NCBI GenBank assembly: GCA_965248685.1
Contig: CBDFKC010000002.1
Coordinates: 868,001 to 932,000 of the forward strand
Length of the DNA: 64,000 bases
Source of the DNA: VYFG01 sp965248685
GTDB lineage: Bacteria > Pseudomonadota > Gammaproteobacteria > Arenicellales > Poriferihabitantaceae
Reading direction: 5' to 3'
In this document: piece after piece, positions 18,301 to 27,269 of the stretch
Layout of the letters: every line of letters begins with the position of its first letter
How positions within the stretch are numbered: the stretch's first letter is position 1
Program-made: the position numbers and the translations under genes
The notes under the pieces: model-generated
Database searches by the model: none
Seen by the model: only the letters and a program-made list of their open reading frames with translations
Told to the model about the DNA's origin: nothing

Positions 18301-18706
18301 AGCGTACGACACCGGCGACCTTATCGAGGACACCATTGACGTATTTATAACCATGCTCGGAACAAAATGTCTTGGCAAGATCGATGGCTTCGTCGATCAC
18401 TACACCAGTTGGAATGGACTTGTCGTACTGTAACTCATAGGTGCCGAGACGCAGGATAGCCTGCTCAATCAGATCAACCCGATCCTGTTTCCGGTCCAAA
18501 TGGGGCGCGATCAACCCATCTATACTTTCGATGTAGTTTGGTATGATATTAATTAAGGTGAGAAAATAGTCCCGGTGCTTTCCGGTTAGGTTTTCGTTGC
18601 CAATAAATGTTTGGATAATCTGTTCAGGTTCCTGCCCGGTCATCTGCCACTGGTATAAAGCCTGGACCGCGCAGCGGCGGGCCAAATGTCGACCACTCCT
18701 TGCCAA
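18293..18706 (-). CDS. nusB: Transcription antitermination factor NusB
   Basis: This 137-residue all-alpha protein begins RHLARRCAVQALYQWQMTGQ (Arg-rich motif that binds boxA RNA) and ends with the conserved VIDEAIDLAKTFCSEHGYKYVNGVLDKVA helix pair. NusB with NusE binds boxA in rRNA leaders to form antitermination complexes. The gene starts 1 bp after the ribH stop and overlaps pgpA, the usual riboflavin-nusB operon arrangement. Confidence 0.96.
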   Translation of the reverse strand: MARSGRHLARRCAVQALYQWQMTGQEPEQIIQTFIGNENLTGKHRDYFLTLINIIPNYIESIDGLIAPHLDRKQDRVDLIEQAILRLGTYELQYDKSIPTGVVIDEAIDLAKTFCSEHGYKYVNGVLDKVAGVVRCD

Positions 18707-18707
18707 C

Positions 18708-19178
18708 TTAGTCTGCCCTTATCAATCGTGCAAGACTAACCATCTCTAGTGCCGTCATCGCGGCATCCGCACCCTTATTCCCGGCTTTGGTCCCGGCTCG
18801 TTCAATCGCCTGCTCGATCGTATTAGTCGTCAAGACCCCAAAAACTACGGGAATGTCAGAATCAGTATTGAGACGGGATATAGCCGCTGCACATTCACCC
18901 GCGACGTAATCGAAGTGCGGTGTTGCACCGCGTATGACCGCCCCAAGGGTTACGATAGCGCTGTAATTGCCTCCTTTAATCAGTTGTGATGCAGTAAATG
19001 GCATTTCGAATGCACCAGGAACCCAGATCACGTCGATATTTTTTTCTTTGATCCCGTGCCGACTGAATGCATCAATAGCACCCTGGATTAACTTATCGGT
19101 GATGAAGTGATTAAATCGCCCGCCAATAATTGCATAGCGACCTTCACAATTAACAAAATTTCCTGAAATTTCATTCAT
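18708..19178 (-). CDS. ribH: 6,7-dimethyl-8-ribityllumazine synthase
   Basis: The protein of 156 residues shows the lumazine synthase motifs RFNHFITDKLIQGA, WVPGAFEMPFTA, GAVIRGATPHFDYV and GVLTTNTIEQA. It condenses the ribB product with the ribD product to make lumazine, the substrate of riboflavin synthase. The frame is open to 19217, but the ATG at 19178 overlaps the end of the upstream gene by 8 bp and yields a family-typical N-terminus (MNEISGNFVNCEGRYAII). Confidence 0.96.
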   Translation of the reverse strand: MNEISGNFVNCEGRYAIIGGRFNHFITDKLIQGAIDAFSRHGIKEKNIDVIWVPGAFEMPFTASQLIKGGNYSAIVTLGAVIRGATPHFDYVAGECAAAISRLNTDSDIPVVFGVLTTNTIEQAIERAGTKAGNKGADAAMTALEMVSLARLIRAD

Positions 19179-20355
19179 GACTTTTTTCCCAGTTTTCCAG
19201 CGACTGTTGATCTGCAATGTATTCTATAACTTCGAGGCCAAACCCGGCTAACCCATGGGTTCGCTTTTCTCGTCCCAGCGCCAATACCTGTTGTACCCCG
19301 AGATCCGCGAGAATTTGACCACCTGCCCCCAACATCCGCAGATTGGCGGGGTTCTGCTGTCTGGTCGATGGATCATTGTCCTGGGCTCCCTGGCGCCTGC
19401 GCGGATTATTTCTTAAATCGATTCGAGACGCCAGTTCTTCAGCTGACTCATGGTAGGCCAATAACACCAATACACCAGAACCATGGTTAACAATTGATTC
19501 AAGCGCTAACTTATTGTTCCAGCTTTTCGGTGCGTTACTTTCAAACACCATATCCAGCAGCCCCCTATGCACGTGGACCCTGACCGCAACTGGCGCCGCT
19601 GGATCAATGGCGCCGTGGATCAACGCCATATGTACCCCACCTTCAACCATATCCTGATAAATCACAGTGCGAAATTGTCCCTGTTCAAGCTGCATATCGT
19701 GCTCCGCTATGCGCCGGACAGTAGGATCATTTTGCATCCGAAACCCAATCAACTGGGCAATTGTGCCAATTTTAATCTGGTGCTCAGCGCCAAATTTTAG
19801 TAAGTCAGGCAGGCGCGCCATTGACCCATCCTGATTTAGTATTTCACAAATAACACTGGCCGGCTCAAACCCACATAATCTCGCCAAATCGACCCCGGCT
19901 TCGGTATGACCCGCCCGGGTAAGTACACCGCCGGGTTGAGACTTGATTGGGAATATATGACCAGGCGTTACGATATCTTCAGGCGCTGCATTGCGCTTAA
20001 CCGCGGTGCGAATAGTGATCGCTCGATCCTGAGCGGAGATTCCGGTGGTCACCCCTTCCGCGGCCTCTATTGAAACCGTAAAATTAGTCGAGAACCGCGC
20101 GCTGTTTCTACTGACCATCAACGGTAAATCCAACTGCTGACAACGCTCATCCGTCAGCGTTAGACAAATAAGCCCACGGCCCTGGGTTGCCATAAAGTTG
20201 ATGTGGTCGTCTGTAACGAATTCTGCAGCAACCAGCAGGTCTCCTTCGTTTTCGCGATCTTCATCATCCACCAGGATAACCATTTTCCCCTGTCTGTAGT
20301 CAGCCAGGACTTCTTCAATAGGGCTGACGCCGTTACTTTTTGAATCCAGGTTCAT
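19171..20355 (-). CDS. ribB: DHBP synthase with degenerate GTP cyclohydrolase II-like domain
   Basis: Residues 1-205 form an intact 3,4-dihydroxy-2-butanone 4-phosphate synthase: ILVDDEDRENEGDLLVAAE, FMATQGRGLICL and TRAGHTEAGVDLARL. It converts ribulose 5-phosphate to the C4 precursor of riboflavin. Residues 210-394 align with GTP cyclohydrolase II, but the zinc-binding cysteines of that family (in the ECLTGD and RCDCG segments) are absent: the region reads RVHVHRGLLDMVFESNAPK. So only the RibB activity is expected, and a separate RibA should exist elsewhere in the genome. This fusion with a dead second domain is known in gammaproteobacterial RibBA proteins. The gene starts directly after ribE. 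Confidence 0.93.
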   Translation of the reverse strand: MNLDSKSNGVSPIEEVLADYRQGKMVILVDDEDRENEGDLLVAAEFVTDDHINFMATQGRGLICLTLTDERCQQLDLPLMVSRNSARFSTNFTVSIEAAEGVTTGISAQDRAITIRTAVKRNAAPEDIVTPGHIFPIKSQPGGVLTRAGHTEAGVDLARLCGFEPASVICEILNQDGSMARLPDLLKFGAEHQIKIGTIAQLIGFRMQNDPTVRRIAEHDMQLEQGQFRTVIYQDMVEGGVHMALIHGAIDPAAPVAVRVHVHRGLLDMVFESNAPKSWNNKLALESIVNHGSGVLVLLAYHESAEELASRIDLRNNPRRRQGAQDNDPSTRQQNPANLRMLGAGGQILADLGVQQVLALGREKRTHGLAGFGLEVIEYIADQQSLENWEKSHE

Positions 20356-20991
20356 TTACTGAAGATTTTGATCGGAAGCATTAAGCCGCTCTATGTATCG
20401 AGCCAGCATATCAATCTCGAGATGCACTGCACTGTGCTCCGCTAAAGTTTCTAAACTGGTTACTTTCAGCGTATGTGGCACGATGGTGACATCGAATACA
20501 GTATCATCATCCAGATCTTCAACCTGGTTACTGGTCAGGCTGATACCATCGACCGTTATAGATCCCTTCACCGCAATATATCGACCGATAGCGCGAGTAG
20601 TTTTAAACCGCATACAGGTGAATTGGTCAGCATCGCGCCGCTCCTGAAGAATTCCGACACCATCAACATGCCCGGAGACCAAATGACCTCCCAGTGGTTT
20701 CTGCAATGTTAGGGCAGATTCCAAATTAACTCGATCCCCGGCTCGCCAACCACTAATCAGGCACTTGGCCAGGGTTTCCGCTGAAACATCGAAGCCCAGT
20801 GAACGGTCTGACAAATAGATTTCTGTAACCGTCAGGCAAGCGCCGTTAACCGCGATACTATCGCCAATAGTGATGGAATCAATGTCCAGGGATCCGCATT
20901 GCAATACAATAACAGCGCTGTTCCCTCCATCGTCATTACCATACTCAACGGAAACAATCGTACCCAGGGATTCAATTATTCCAGTAAACAT
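20356..20991 (-). CDS. ribE: Riboflavin synthase alpha chain
   Basis: The 211-residue protein has two lumazine-binding repeats, starting MFTGIIESLGTI and with the second repeat beginning FTCMRFKTTRAIGRYI. GDSIAVNGACLTVTE and GSITVDGISLTSN are the paired substrate-site motifs. It dismutates two lumazines to riboflavin. It sits 17 bp after ribD and abuts the ribB(A) gene. Confidence 0.96.
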   Translation of the reverse strand: MFTGIIESLGTIVSVEYGNDDGGNSAVIVLQCGSLDIDSITIGDSIAVNGACLTVTEIYLSDRSLGFDVSAETLAKCLISGWRAGDRVNLESALTLQKPLGGHLVSGHVDGVGILQERRDADQFTCMRFKTTRAIGRYIAVKGSITVDGISLTSNQVEDLDDDTVFDVTIVPHTLKVTSLETLAEHSAVHLEIDMLARYIERLNASDQNLQ

Positions 20992-21008
20992 CGAATGCTG
21001 AATGGGTT

Positions 21009-22187
21009 TTACCTGCCGACTTTAAGGGTCATTCGAATGTCCCGCCCAACCCTGGTCACATCACTAAACTCCAGGGTATGTTTATCCGCGATAAATTCAA
21101 GACCAGGAATTCGAAACATTCCACGAGCGCTGCTACCCAATAGATCCGGCGCCATATAAACGATTAGTTCATCAACCAGTCCCTGTTCCATCATGTTTCC
21201 GCTCAAGCGAGATCCTGCTTCCAGCATTAAGTCATTTATTTCTCGGCGCCCGAGTTCTAGCATAACTTGCTCAAGATCTATCGCACTGTCCCGTAATGGG
21301 CAGCCGATAACCTCGACGTTTTTTTGTCCATATAAATCAGCATCACCGACTTCGGTGGGCGACGTAATAATGAGGACTTCACCGGGTTCACCAAGAATTT
21401 TAGCGTCAGCAGGAGTACTGAGTCGACTATCGAGGATAATTCTCAGCGGTTGGCGTTGCACCTCCGGTAGTCGTGCGGTCATTTTGGGGTCATCCCGCAA
21501 TACCGTTCCAATGCCTGTGAGAATTGCCGAACTGGCAGCCCGAATTCTATGGGCATCTAATCTCGCGGGTTCGGAAGTAATCCATTGACTCTCACCATTA
21601 GCCATAGCCGTTTTGCCATCCAGACTGGCCGCAATTTTCAGAGTTACCCAAGGCACACTTTGAGTAATGCGTCGAACAAATCCTCGATTGAGGCTTGCCG
21701 CACGCTCACTATTTATTCCGGATTCGACGTCAATACCTGCATTGCGCAATGCCGATATTCCTGCGCGATTTACCTGGGGGTTCGGATCTTCCATAGCGAT
21801 AACCACCCTGCTGATTCCAGCTTTGATAATGGCATCGGTACATGGTGGTGTTCGTCCGTGATGGCAACAGGGTTCCAGGTTGACATAAAGCGTTGCCTCC
21901 TTGGCGTATTTTCCTGCTTGTTTCAGCGCGTTTATTTCGGCATGGGGTTGTCCGGCAACCTGATGAAAGCCCTCTCCGACGATGACTCCATTTCTAGTTA
22001 TTACACATCCGACCCTGGGGTTAGGATGGGTTGAATTTATTCCTTTTTCAGCAAGTTTAAGTGCTCGCGCCATAAACTTGTGATCATCGCCGACCTGGGG
22101 ATCGTATTGTTGCGGAATCTCGATTTCGGGTTCGACCTGAACCCCAATGGATTCCTTGAACTCACGAATACCTGGAAAAATTGCCAT
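21009..22187 (-). CDS. ribD: Bifunctional riboflavin deaminase/reductase
   Basis: The N-terminal deaminase domain carries the zinc motifs PHAEINAL and LEPCCHHGRTPPC; the C-terminal reductase domain carries VTLKIAASLDGKTA and EAGSRLSGNMMEQGLVDE. It makes steps two and three of riboflavin synthesis from GTP. The ATG at 22187 adds about 37 residues before the usual family N-terminus (DDHKFMARALKLAEKG); a start nearer that point is possible, though the chosen ATG lies 3 bp after the nrdR stop. Confidence 0.95.
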   Translation of the reverse strand: MAIFPGIREFKESIGVQVEPEIEIPQQYDPQVGDDHKFMARALKLAEKGINSTHPNPRVGCVITRNGVIVGEGFHQVAGQPHAEINALKQAGKYAKEATLYVNLEPCCHHGRTPPCTDAIIKAGISRVVIAMEDPNPQVNRAGISALRNAGIDVESGINSERAASLNRGFVRRITQSVPWVTLKIAASLDGKTAMANGESQWITSEPARLDAHRIRAASSAILTGIGTVLRDDPKMTARLPEVQRQPLRIILDSRLSTPADAKILGEPGEVLIITSPTEVGDADLYGQKNVEVIGCPLRDSAIDLEQVMLELGRREINDLMLEAGSRLSGNMMEQGLVDELIVYMAPDLLGSSARGMFRIPGLEFIADKHTLEFSDVTRVGRDIRMTLKVGR

Positions 22188-22190
22188 GAC

Positions 22191-22697
22191 TCAGTCTTTG
22201 GCGCCAGAAAACAATGAGAGCTGAACCTTGCCAGTCTGATCCGTAAGAGATTCTCGCAATTTCTCCACCTCGTCACTGAACGCCTCGAGGTCCTGAAAGC
22301 TTCGATACACCGAGGCAAATCGGACATACGCGACTTCATCAATTTCGCGCAACTCAGACATTACCGCTTCACCAATCTGTTTGGCATCAATCTCCCTCTC
22401 TCCTTTGTGGGTGAATCTCCGCATTATACGATTTACCGCAGATTCAACCGTAGCGATTTCCACCGGACGTTTCTCCAATGCCCTGGTTAATCCACGCCGC
22501 AGTTTGCTCTCATCGAATCGCTCTCTGGCACCATCGGACTTAATAACCTGGGGCATTTGCAAGGCAACATGCTCAAAGGTTGTAAATCGCTCCTCGCAGC
22601 CAATACATTCACGCCGGCGACGCACGCTTTCACCACCATCTCCCAGCCTGGAGTCGATTACCCGGGTATCGTCATTAGCACAAAACGGGCAGCGCAT
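22191..22697 (-). CDS. nrdR: Ribonucleotide reductase regulator NrdR
   Basis: The 168-residue repressor has an N-terminal zinc ribbon (MRCPFCAND, then RRRECIGCEERFTTFE) and an ATP-cone domain (VIKSDGARERFDESKLRRGL). NrdR senses dATP/ATP and represses nrd genes by binding NrdR boxes. It heads the riboflavin operon on the minus strand as in many gammaproteobacteria. Confidence 0.97.
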   Translation of the reverse strand: MRCPFCANDDTRVIDSRLGDGGESVRRRRECIGCEERFTTFEHVALQMPQVIKSDGARERFDESKLRRGLTRALEKRPVEIATVESAVNRIMRRFTHKGEREIDAKQIGEAVMSELREIDEVAYVRFASVYRSFQDLEAFSDEVEKLRESLTDQTGKVQLSLFSGAKD

Positions 22698-22728
22698 AAT
22701 AATTTATCTCTATGCTTAGATTGTAAAA

Positions 22729-23754
22729 CTAGGGTTGGGCATCGACCTCGGCCCCCTCAGCTCCCTCTTTAACTACCGGCATCATATCCTCCCGGGTAAT
22801 GCCGAGCCACAATACCGCGGGGCTGGCCACAAAGATAGAGGAATAGGTACCAACCAACACACCAACCAGCAATGCAATTGAAAATCCCCGAATAACTTCA
22901 CCGCCAAATATCAACAATATAACCACAACCAACAGTGTCGTCAGCGAGGTCAGTATGGTTCGGGGAAGAGTTTGATTAATCGATGCGTTCATCACACCAA
23001 CGGTTTCACTCTTTCGCATCTTTCGAAGGTTCTCCCGTATTCTGTCATAAACAACAATTGTATCGTTTAATGAATATCCAATAACCGCGAGCACCGCCGC
23101 AAGCACCGCGAGCGAAAACTCGAACTGAAATAGTGCAAAAATTCCTATCGTAATAACAACGTCGTGGACCAGGGCGATGACCGAGCCAACCGCAAATTTC
23201 CACTCAAACCGAAAAGTAACGTATATCAGAATGCCAATGATCGCATATAACATTGCCAGTCCTCCCTGGTTGACCAGTTCATCGCCGACCTGGGGTCCGA
23301 CAAATTCAACCCGGCGCATCTGCAGCTGGCAATCCTGGACCGAGCCGCTTCCGGTAGTGCATTGCTGGGCTTTGGATCCGACCTGCTCGATCAGAGATTC
23401 TCCAACTGGTTTACGTAATGCCTGCATTACCATGCCGCTGATTTCGGCTGCCTTACCCGTCCCTGCGACGGCGTCAGCGGGTAGTCGAATCATGACATCC
23501 CGGGACGTACCAAAATGCTGAACCACGCCATCCTCTATGCCACTTTGGAGCAAAGCATCCCGTACAGACTGGACTTGAACCGGCTCCTCATATCCAACTT
23601 CTACCAGCGTGCCCCCGGTAAAATCGATACCAAACGCAAGTCCCCTTAGCGCAATAGACAAAACACTAATTACCAGCACGGCAACTGAAATTAATGTGGC
23701 TAAGCGACGCTTACCCAGAAAATCGATATTGGTTGTTTTATTTAAGATTTGCAT
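22729..23754 (-). CDS. secF: Protein translocase subunit SecF
   Basis: The 341-residue membrane protein has six expected transmembrane segments. GIDFTGGTLVEVGYE lies in the first periplasmic loop, and ALVHDVVITIGIFALFQFE and YSLNDTIVVYDRIRENLRK form the conserved core of the RND-like SecDF family. With SecD it uses the proton gradient to pull exported proteins across the inner membrane. It starts 11 bp after secD. A polar tail ends EGAEGAEVDAQP. Confidence 0.97.
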   Translation of the reverse strand: MQILNKTTNIDFLGKRRLATLISVAVLVISVLSIALRGLAFGIDFTGGTLVEVGYEEPVQVQSVRDALLQSGIEDGVVQHFGTSRDVMIRLPADAVAGTGKAAEISGMVMQALRKPVGESLIEQVGSKAQQCTTGSGSVQDCQLQMRRVEFVGPQVGDELVNQGGLAMLYAIIGILIYVTFRFEWKFAVGSVIALVHDVVITIGIFALFQFEFSLAVLAAVLAVIGYSLNDTIVVYDRIRENLRKMRKSETVGVMNASINQTLPRTILTSLTTLLVVVILLIFGGEVIRGFSIALLVGVLVGTYSSIFVASPAVLWLGITREDMMPVVKEGAEGAEVDAQP

Positions 23755-23765
23755 TGTTTGATCCC

Positions 23766-25649
23766 CTATATCGCCAAGCGTTTGACATTTTTGCCACCAT
23801 AGAACCAGTTGATCAATACTCTGGTTAGCAATATCGCGGTAAACATGGAGGTTAAGATGCCGATACTCAGGGTAACAGCGAACCCCTTGATCGGACCGGT
23901 ACCAAAATTAAACAGAACGATAGCAGCGATTAAGGTGGTCACGTTGGCGTCAATTATTGTGGACAACGCCTTGTCATACCCTAGATGAATACTAGCCTGG
24001 GGAGAATTTCCATTGCGAATCTCCTCTCTGATGCGCTCAAAAATAAGCACATTCGCATCCACCGCCATACCCACAGTTAATACAATTCCAGCAACTCCGG
24101 GTAATGTCAGGGTCGCCTGAAAAAAGGACAGTACTGCAACCATTAACACCAGATTAACACCCAGGGCAATATTGGCTGCGATACCGAAAACGCTGTAGTA
24201 AATCAGCATAAATATCAATACCAGAACAAACCCCACGGTTATTGAAATGAATCCCTGGGAAATATTGGCCTGTCCCAGGCTGGGGCCTACGGTCCGTTCC
24301 TCAATAATTTCCACCGGCGCGGCGAGGGCGCCAGAGCGGAGCATCAGAGAAAGATCTCGGGCTTCATTAACGCTATCGATCCCTTCAATCTGAAAACGCT
24401 TGCCAAGCTGACTGCGAATTACCGGTGCGGTAATGACTTCTTCAATTTTCCCACTAACCCTGACAACTTCACCATTTTCATCCCGTACAACATTTCCGTT
24501 TTCATCTTTTTGGGTCTGGGAAGTCAATTCGACGTACACAACCGCCATCCGGTTTCCGACGTTGGTAGAAGTAATCCGGCTGTTTTTGGTGGCGCCTTCC
24601 GCGTCCAGGGTAATACTGACAATTGGCGTGCCGGTCTGGGTATCGATACTCGCCGCGGCGTCGATTATGTTATCTCCTGAATAAATAATTCTTTTCTGCA
24701 GCAAAATTCGGCGTCCGTCCCTGAATTTGTAAAGTCTCGATCCCGGTGGTGCCTGACCAGACTGCTCCGAAGCCGCCGTATTTTTCTCATCCACCATGCG
24801 CATTTCGAGAGTAGCAGCCCTGCCAAGTATTCTTTTTGCGCGCTCGGTATCTTGTACCCCTGGAAGCTGGATCACGATTCGGTCGGCGCCTTGTTGCTGG
24901 ACCACCGGTTCGGCAACGCCAAGTTGATCTACTCGGTTACGCAGCGCTGTCATATTCTGTTCCAGCGCAAAGGTTTTTATTTCATCAATTTGTACCGGCG
25001 TTAACGCTGCCGTTAAAACCTCTGATCTGGCATCGTCCTCCCTTACATCAAGTTCCAGTAGCTCCTCGTTTAACAATTTAATAGCATCTTCGCGTTGCCC
25101 GGGATCGCGCATGGACACTTCGATCAAACCGTCAGAATTTTTGCGTACGCCACGGTATCGCAGTTTACCCTCGCGCAAAACCACCTTGATGTCATCTTCA
25201 TAGCGTCCTCGAGCCCGATCAATAGCGCTATCCATATCAACTTCCAGCAAGAAATGAACACCACCTCGCAGATCAAGTCCAAGGTACATCGGATTGGCCC
25301 CAGACTCTGTTAACCAGGTTGGGGCGCCGGATAAAAGCGTCAATGCGCTGCTAAACGAATCACCCAGTGACTGCTCCATCAGGTCTTTGGTGACCAATTG
25401 ATCTTCACTGGAATGGAATCGCAGCCGAATGCCGTTGCTATCCTGAATAATCGACTTCGCTTCGACGTTACCTGCAGCAAGAATCCCTTCGACTTTTCCC
25501 AGCGCAGTATTATCAAGGCTAAGGCCGCGGGCTCCACGGATGGCCATACCAGGATCATTACCGAAAATATTTGGCAAAGCAAAGAATAATCCAGTGACTA
25601 AAACTACCAGTACAAGCAGGTATTTCCACCAGGGTGTTGTGTTTAACAT
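23766..25649 (-). CDS. secD: Protein translocase subunit SecD
   Basis: The 627-residue protein has an N-terminal transmembrane helix, a large periplasmic region containing LGLDLRGGVHFLLEVDMD (the signature D5-like motif) and QLGVAEPVVQQQGADRIVIQLPG, and a C-terminal five-helix bundle with GMAVDANVLIFERIREE. The P1 head includes a lysine/aspartate-rich insertion (TQKDENGNVVRDENGEVV). It works with SecF and YajC at the SecYEG channel, 87 bp downstream of yajC. Confidence 0.97.
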   Translation of the reverse strand: MLNTTPWWKYLLVLVVLVTGLFFALPNIFGNDPGMAIRGARGLSLDNTALGKVEGILAAGNVEAKSIIQDSNGIRLRFHSSEDQLVTKDLMEQSLGDSFSSALTLLSGAPTWLTESGANPMYLGLDLRGGVHFLLEVDMDSAIDRARGRYEDDIKVVLREGKLRYRGVRKNSDGLIEVSMRDPGQREDAIKLLNEELLELDVREDDARSEVLTAALTPVQIDEIKTFALEQNMTALRNRVDQLGVAEPVVQQQGADRIVIQLPGVQDTERAKRILGRAATLEMRMVDEKNTAASEQSGQAPPGSRLYKFRDGRRILLQKRIIYSGDNIIDAAASIDTQTGTPIVSITLDAEGATKNSRITSTNVGNRMAVVYVELTSQTQKDENGNVVRDENGEVVRVSGKIEEVITAPVIRSQLGKRFQIEGIDSVNEARDLSLMLRSGALAAPVEIIEERTVGPSLGQANISQGFISITVGFVLVLIFMLIYYSVFGIAANIALGVNLVLMVAVLSFFQATLTLPGVAGIVLTVGMAVDANVLIFERIREEIRNGNSPQASIHLGYDKALSTIIDANVTTLIAAIVLFNFGTGPIKGFAVTLSIGILTSMFTAILLTRVLINWFYGGKNVKRLAI

Positions 25650-25736
25650 AACTTTAAAATCGAATAGATCGAACCGAACGCTGCAATCTCCAATGAAAAG
25701 ACGGGCAACCTGGACTTCATTGAGTAACTTGGTACA

Positions 25737-26066
25737 TTACTTGGATGATTTGAACGTTCCCTTGGGCATCATTTGCGCCACAGCCTGTCGTTGAACCCGA
25801 ATAGTAACGCCATCAGCGATGTCCACCGCGACAAAGTTATCATCCGTTCCAGTGATTTTACCGAGAACGCCGCCGTTAGTAACAATTTCGTCACCCTTGT
25901 CCAGATCGGCGACCATGGCACGATGCTGTTTGGCCTTTTTCTGCTGAGGACGAATGAGTAAAAAATAGAAAATGACGAAGATCGCCACCATGGGCAGCAG
26001 GCCCAATAGCCCACCGCCGGCACCGCCGCCAGACTGGGCCCAGGCATCAGATATTAGAATGTTCAT
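25737..26066 (-). CDS. yajC: Preprotein translocase accessory protein YajC
   Basis: This 109-residue inner-membrane protein has one N-terminal helix (LLGLLPMVAIFVIFYFLLIRPQQKKAK, the highly conserved YajC segment) and a small cytosolic beta domain (GDEIVTNGGVLGKITG). It is the first gene of the yajC-secD-secF operon. The tgt-queA genes that often precede it are not here; a divergent transporter is found instead. Confidence 0.95.
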   Translation of the reverse strand: MNILISDAWAQSGGGAGGGLLGLLPMVAIFVIFYFLLIRPQQKKAKQHRAMVADLDKGDEIVTNGGVLGKITGTDDNFVAVDIADGVTIRVQRQAVAQMMPKGTFKSSK

Positions 26067-26278
26067 TTCAGTTGGTTAAAGTTACGGGTTAATCATTGAT
26101 AAATAGGGTCTTCCGAGCAAAATGAAATACTTGAGCCCAGATTTTGAGGGCCGTATTATGCCACAACCGTTTTTCGATTGACCGCATTTGTTTAGGCTAA
26201 AAACACAACTTCTGGCGGGTCAATTTCGTATACTCCCCCTCCTCTTTCCTCGGCAATTAGCCATCCGAATCAGTCCCG

Positions 26279-27199
26279 ATGTCCAATTTCACTCGCGCGG
26301 TACTGGTTATGATGCTGGCTATACTGATGTTCGACATTCAGGGAGCCATTATCAAGCACCTTGGAGATCGCTACCAGATCCAGCAAATCGCGCTCTATCG
26401 AAACCTGTTCGGTCTGTTACCCAGCTTCATGGTGCTGTATTTTTCTCTGGAATGGCGGGCCGAACGCCGCAGTATCCGATTACGCCAATGGTACCTGGCA
26501 TTTTTTCGTGGGGTTGTAATTGCCTGCGCCCAAATGTCATTTTACTGGTCACTAACTATTATGGAGTTTGCCACCGCTTCAACATTGGCATTCGCCGGCC
26601 CACTATTTGTCACCACCCTTTCGATTCCCATCCTGGGCGCTCGGGTTGGCGCAATCAGATGGGCCGCGGTGATTGTTGGATTTGTCGGTATCGTACTGGT
26701 GATGAAACCGGGAGATAAAATATTTGAACTAAAGGCATTGCTACCGGTAATCGCTGCATTCTTTTATGGTCTATCCAGCGTTATGGTGAGACTGTTTGAT
26801 GACAATGCGCCGACCGCCACGATTAACCTGTACACCACGTTCAGTGCGATGATCTGCGTGGCGATTATGCTATTTGGATTTGGTTCCTATCAGACCGTCA
26901 GCCCATCAACGGATTGGTTTTGGATGATCGCAATGGGTATGGTGGGAGGATTCGCGGTACTCTTTATGATTGTGGGATACCGTCTAACCCAACCCAGCAA
27001 CCTTTCGCCGTTTGAATATTTCGGAATACCTTTCTCATTCGTTATTGGCCTGGTCTTTTTTAATGAGGCCCCTTTTAACAAACTATTTCCTGGAGTTATT
27101 TTCATCGTCATGGGTGGATTACTAATCGTTTGGCGTGAACGTCGAATTAAATCAGGAATTTCATCGGAACTTGTTGCCGAGGAAAAATTACCCAAATGA
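26279..27199 (+). CDS. DMT-superfamily (EamA) transporter
   Basis: The 306-residue protein has ten hydrophobic segments arranged as two EamA repeats: AILMFDIQGAIIKHLGDRY to VGIVLVMKPGD, and LLPVIAAFFYGLSSVMVRLF to GLLIVWRERR. Conserved family positions include a charged residue after helix 1 and a proline near the end of each repeat (IPILGARVGAIRW). Such proteins export amino acids, nucleotides or other metabolites, but no substrate can be assigned. It is divergent from yajC and lies 70 bp upstream of the M50-HlyD gene. Confidence 0.85.
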   Translation: MSNFTRAVLVMMLAILMFDIQGAIIKHLGDRYQIQQIALYRNLFGLLPSFMVLYFSLEWRAERRSIRLRQWYLAFFRGVVIACAQMSFYWSLTIMEFATASTLAFAGPLFVTTLSIPILGARVGAIRWAAVIVGFVGIVLVMKPGDKIFELKALLPVIAAFFYGLSSVMVRLFDDNAPTATINLYTTFSAMICVAIMLFGFGSYQTVSPSTDWFWMIAMGMVGGFAVLFMIVGYRLTQPSNLSPFEYFGIPFSFVIGLVFFNEAPFNKLFPGVIFIVMGGLLIVWRERRIKSGISSELVAEEKLPK

Positions 27200-27269
27200 T
27201 ACCAAATGCCCCTTTGATCAATTATTATGGTCAGGATGCAAGATTTTCAGTAAATTCTCAGCCTGATTA

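Noticed and set aside
22191..22730. FMN riboswitch for the riboflavin operon
   Set aside because: No RFN-element conserved boxes were found upstream of nrdR or ribD.
26188..26718. 176-codon plus-strand frame overlapping the DMT transporter
   Set aside because: It is out of frame with the clear ten-helix transporter and lacks any motif.
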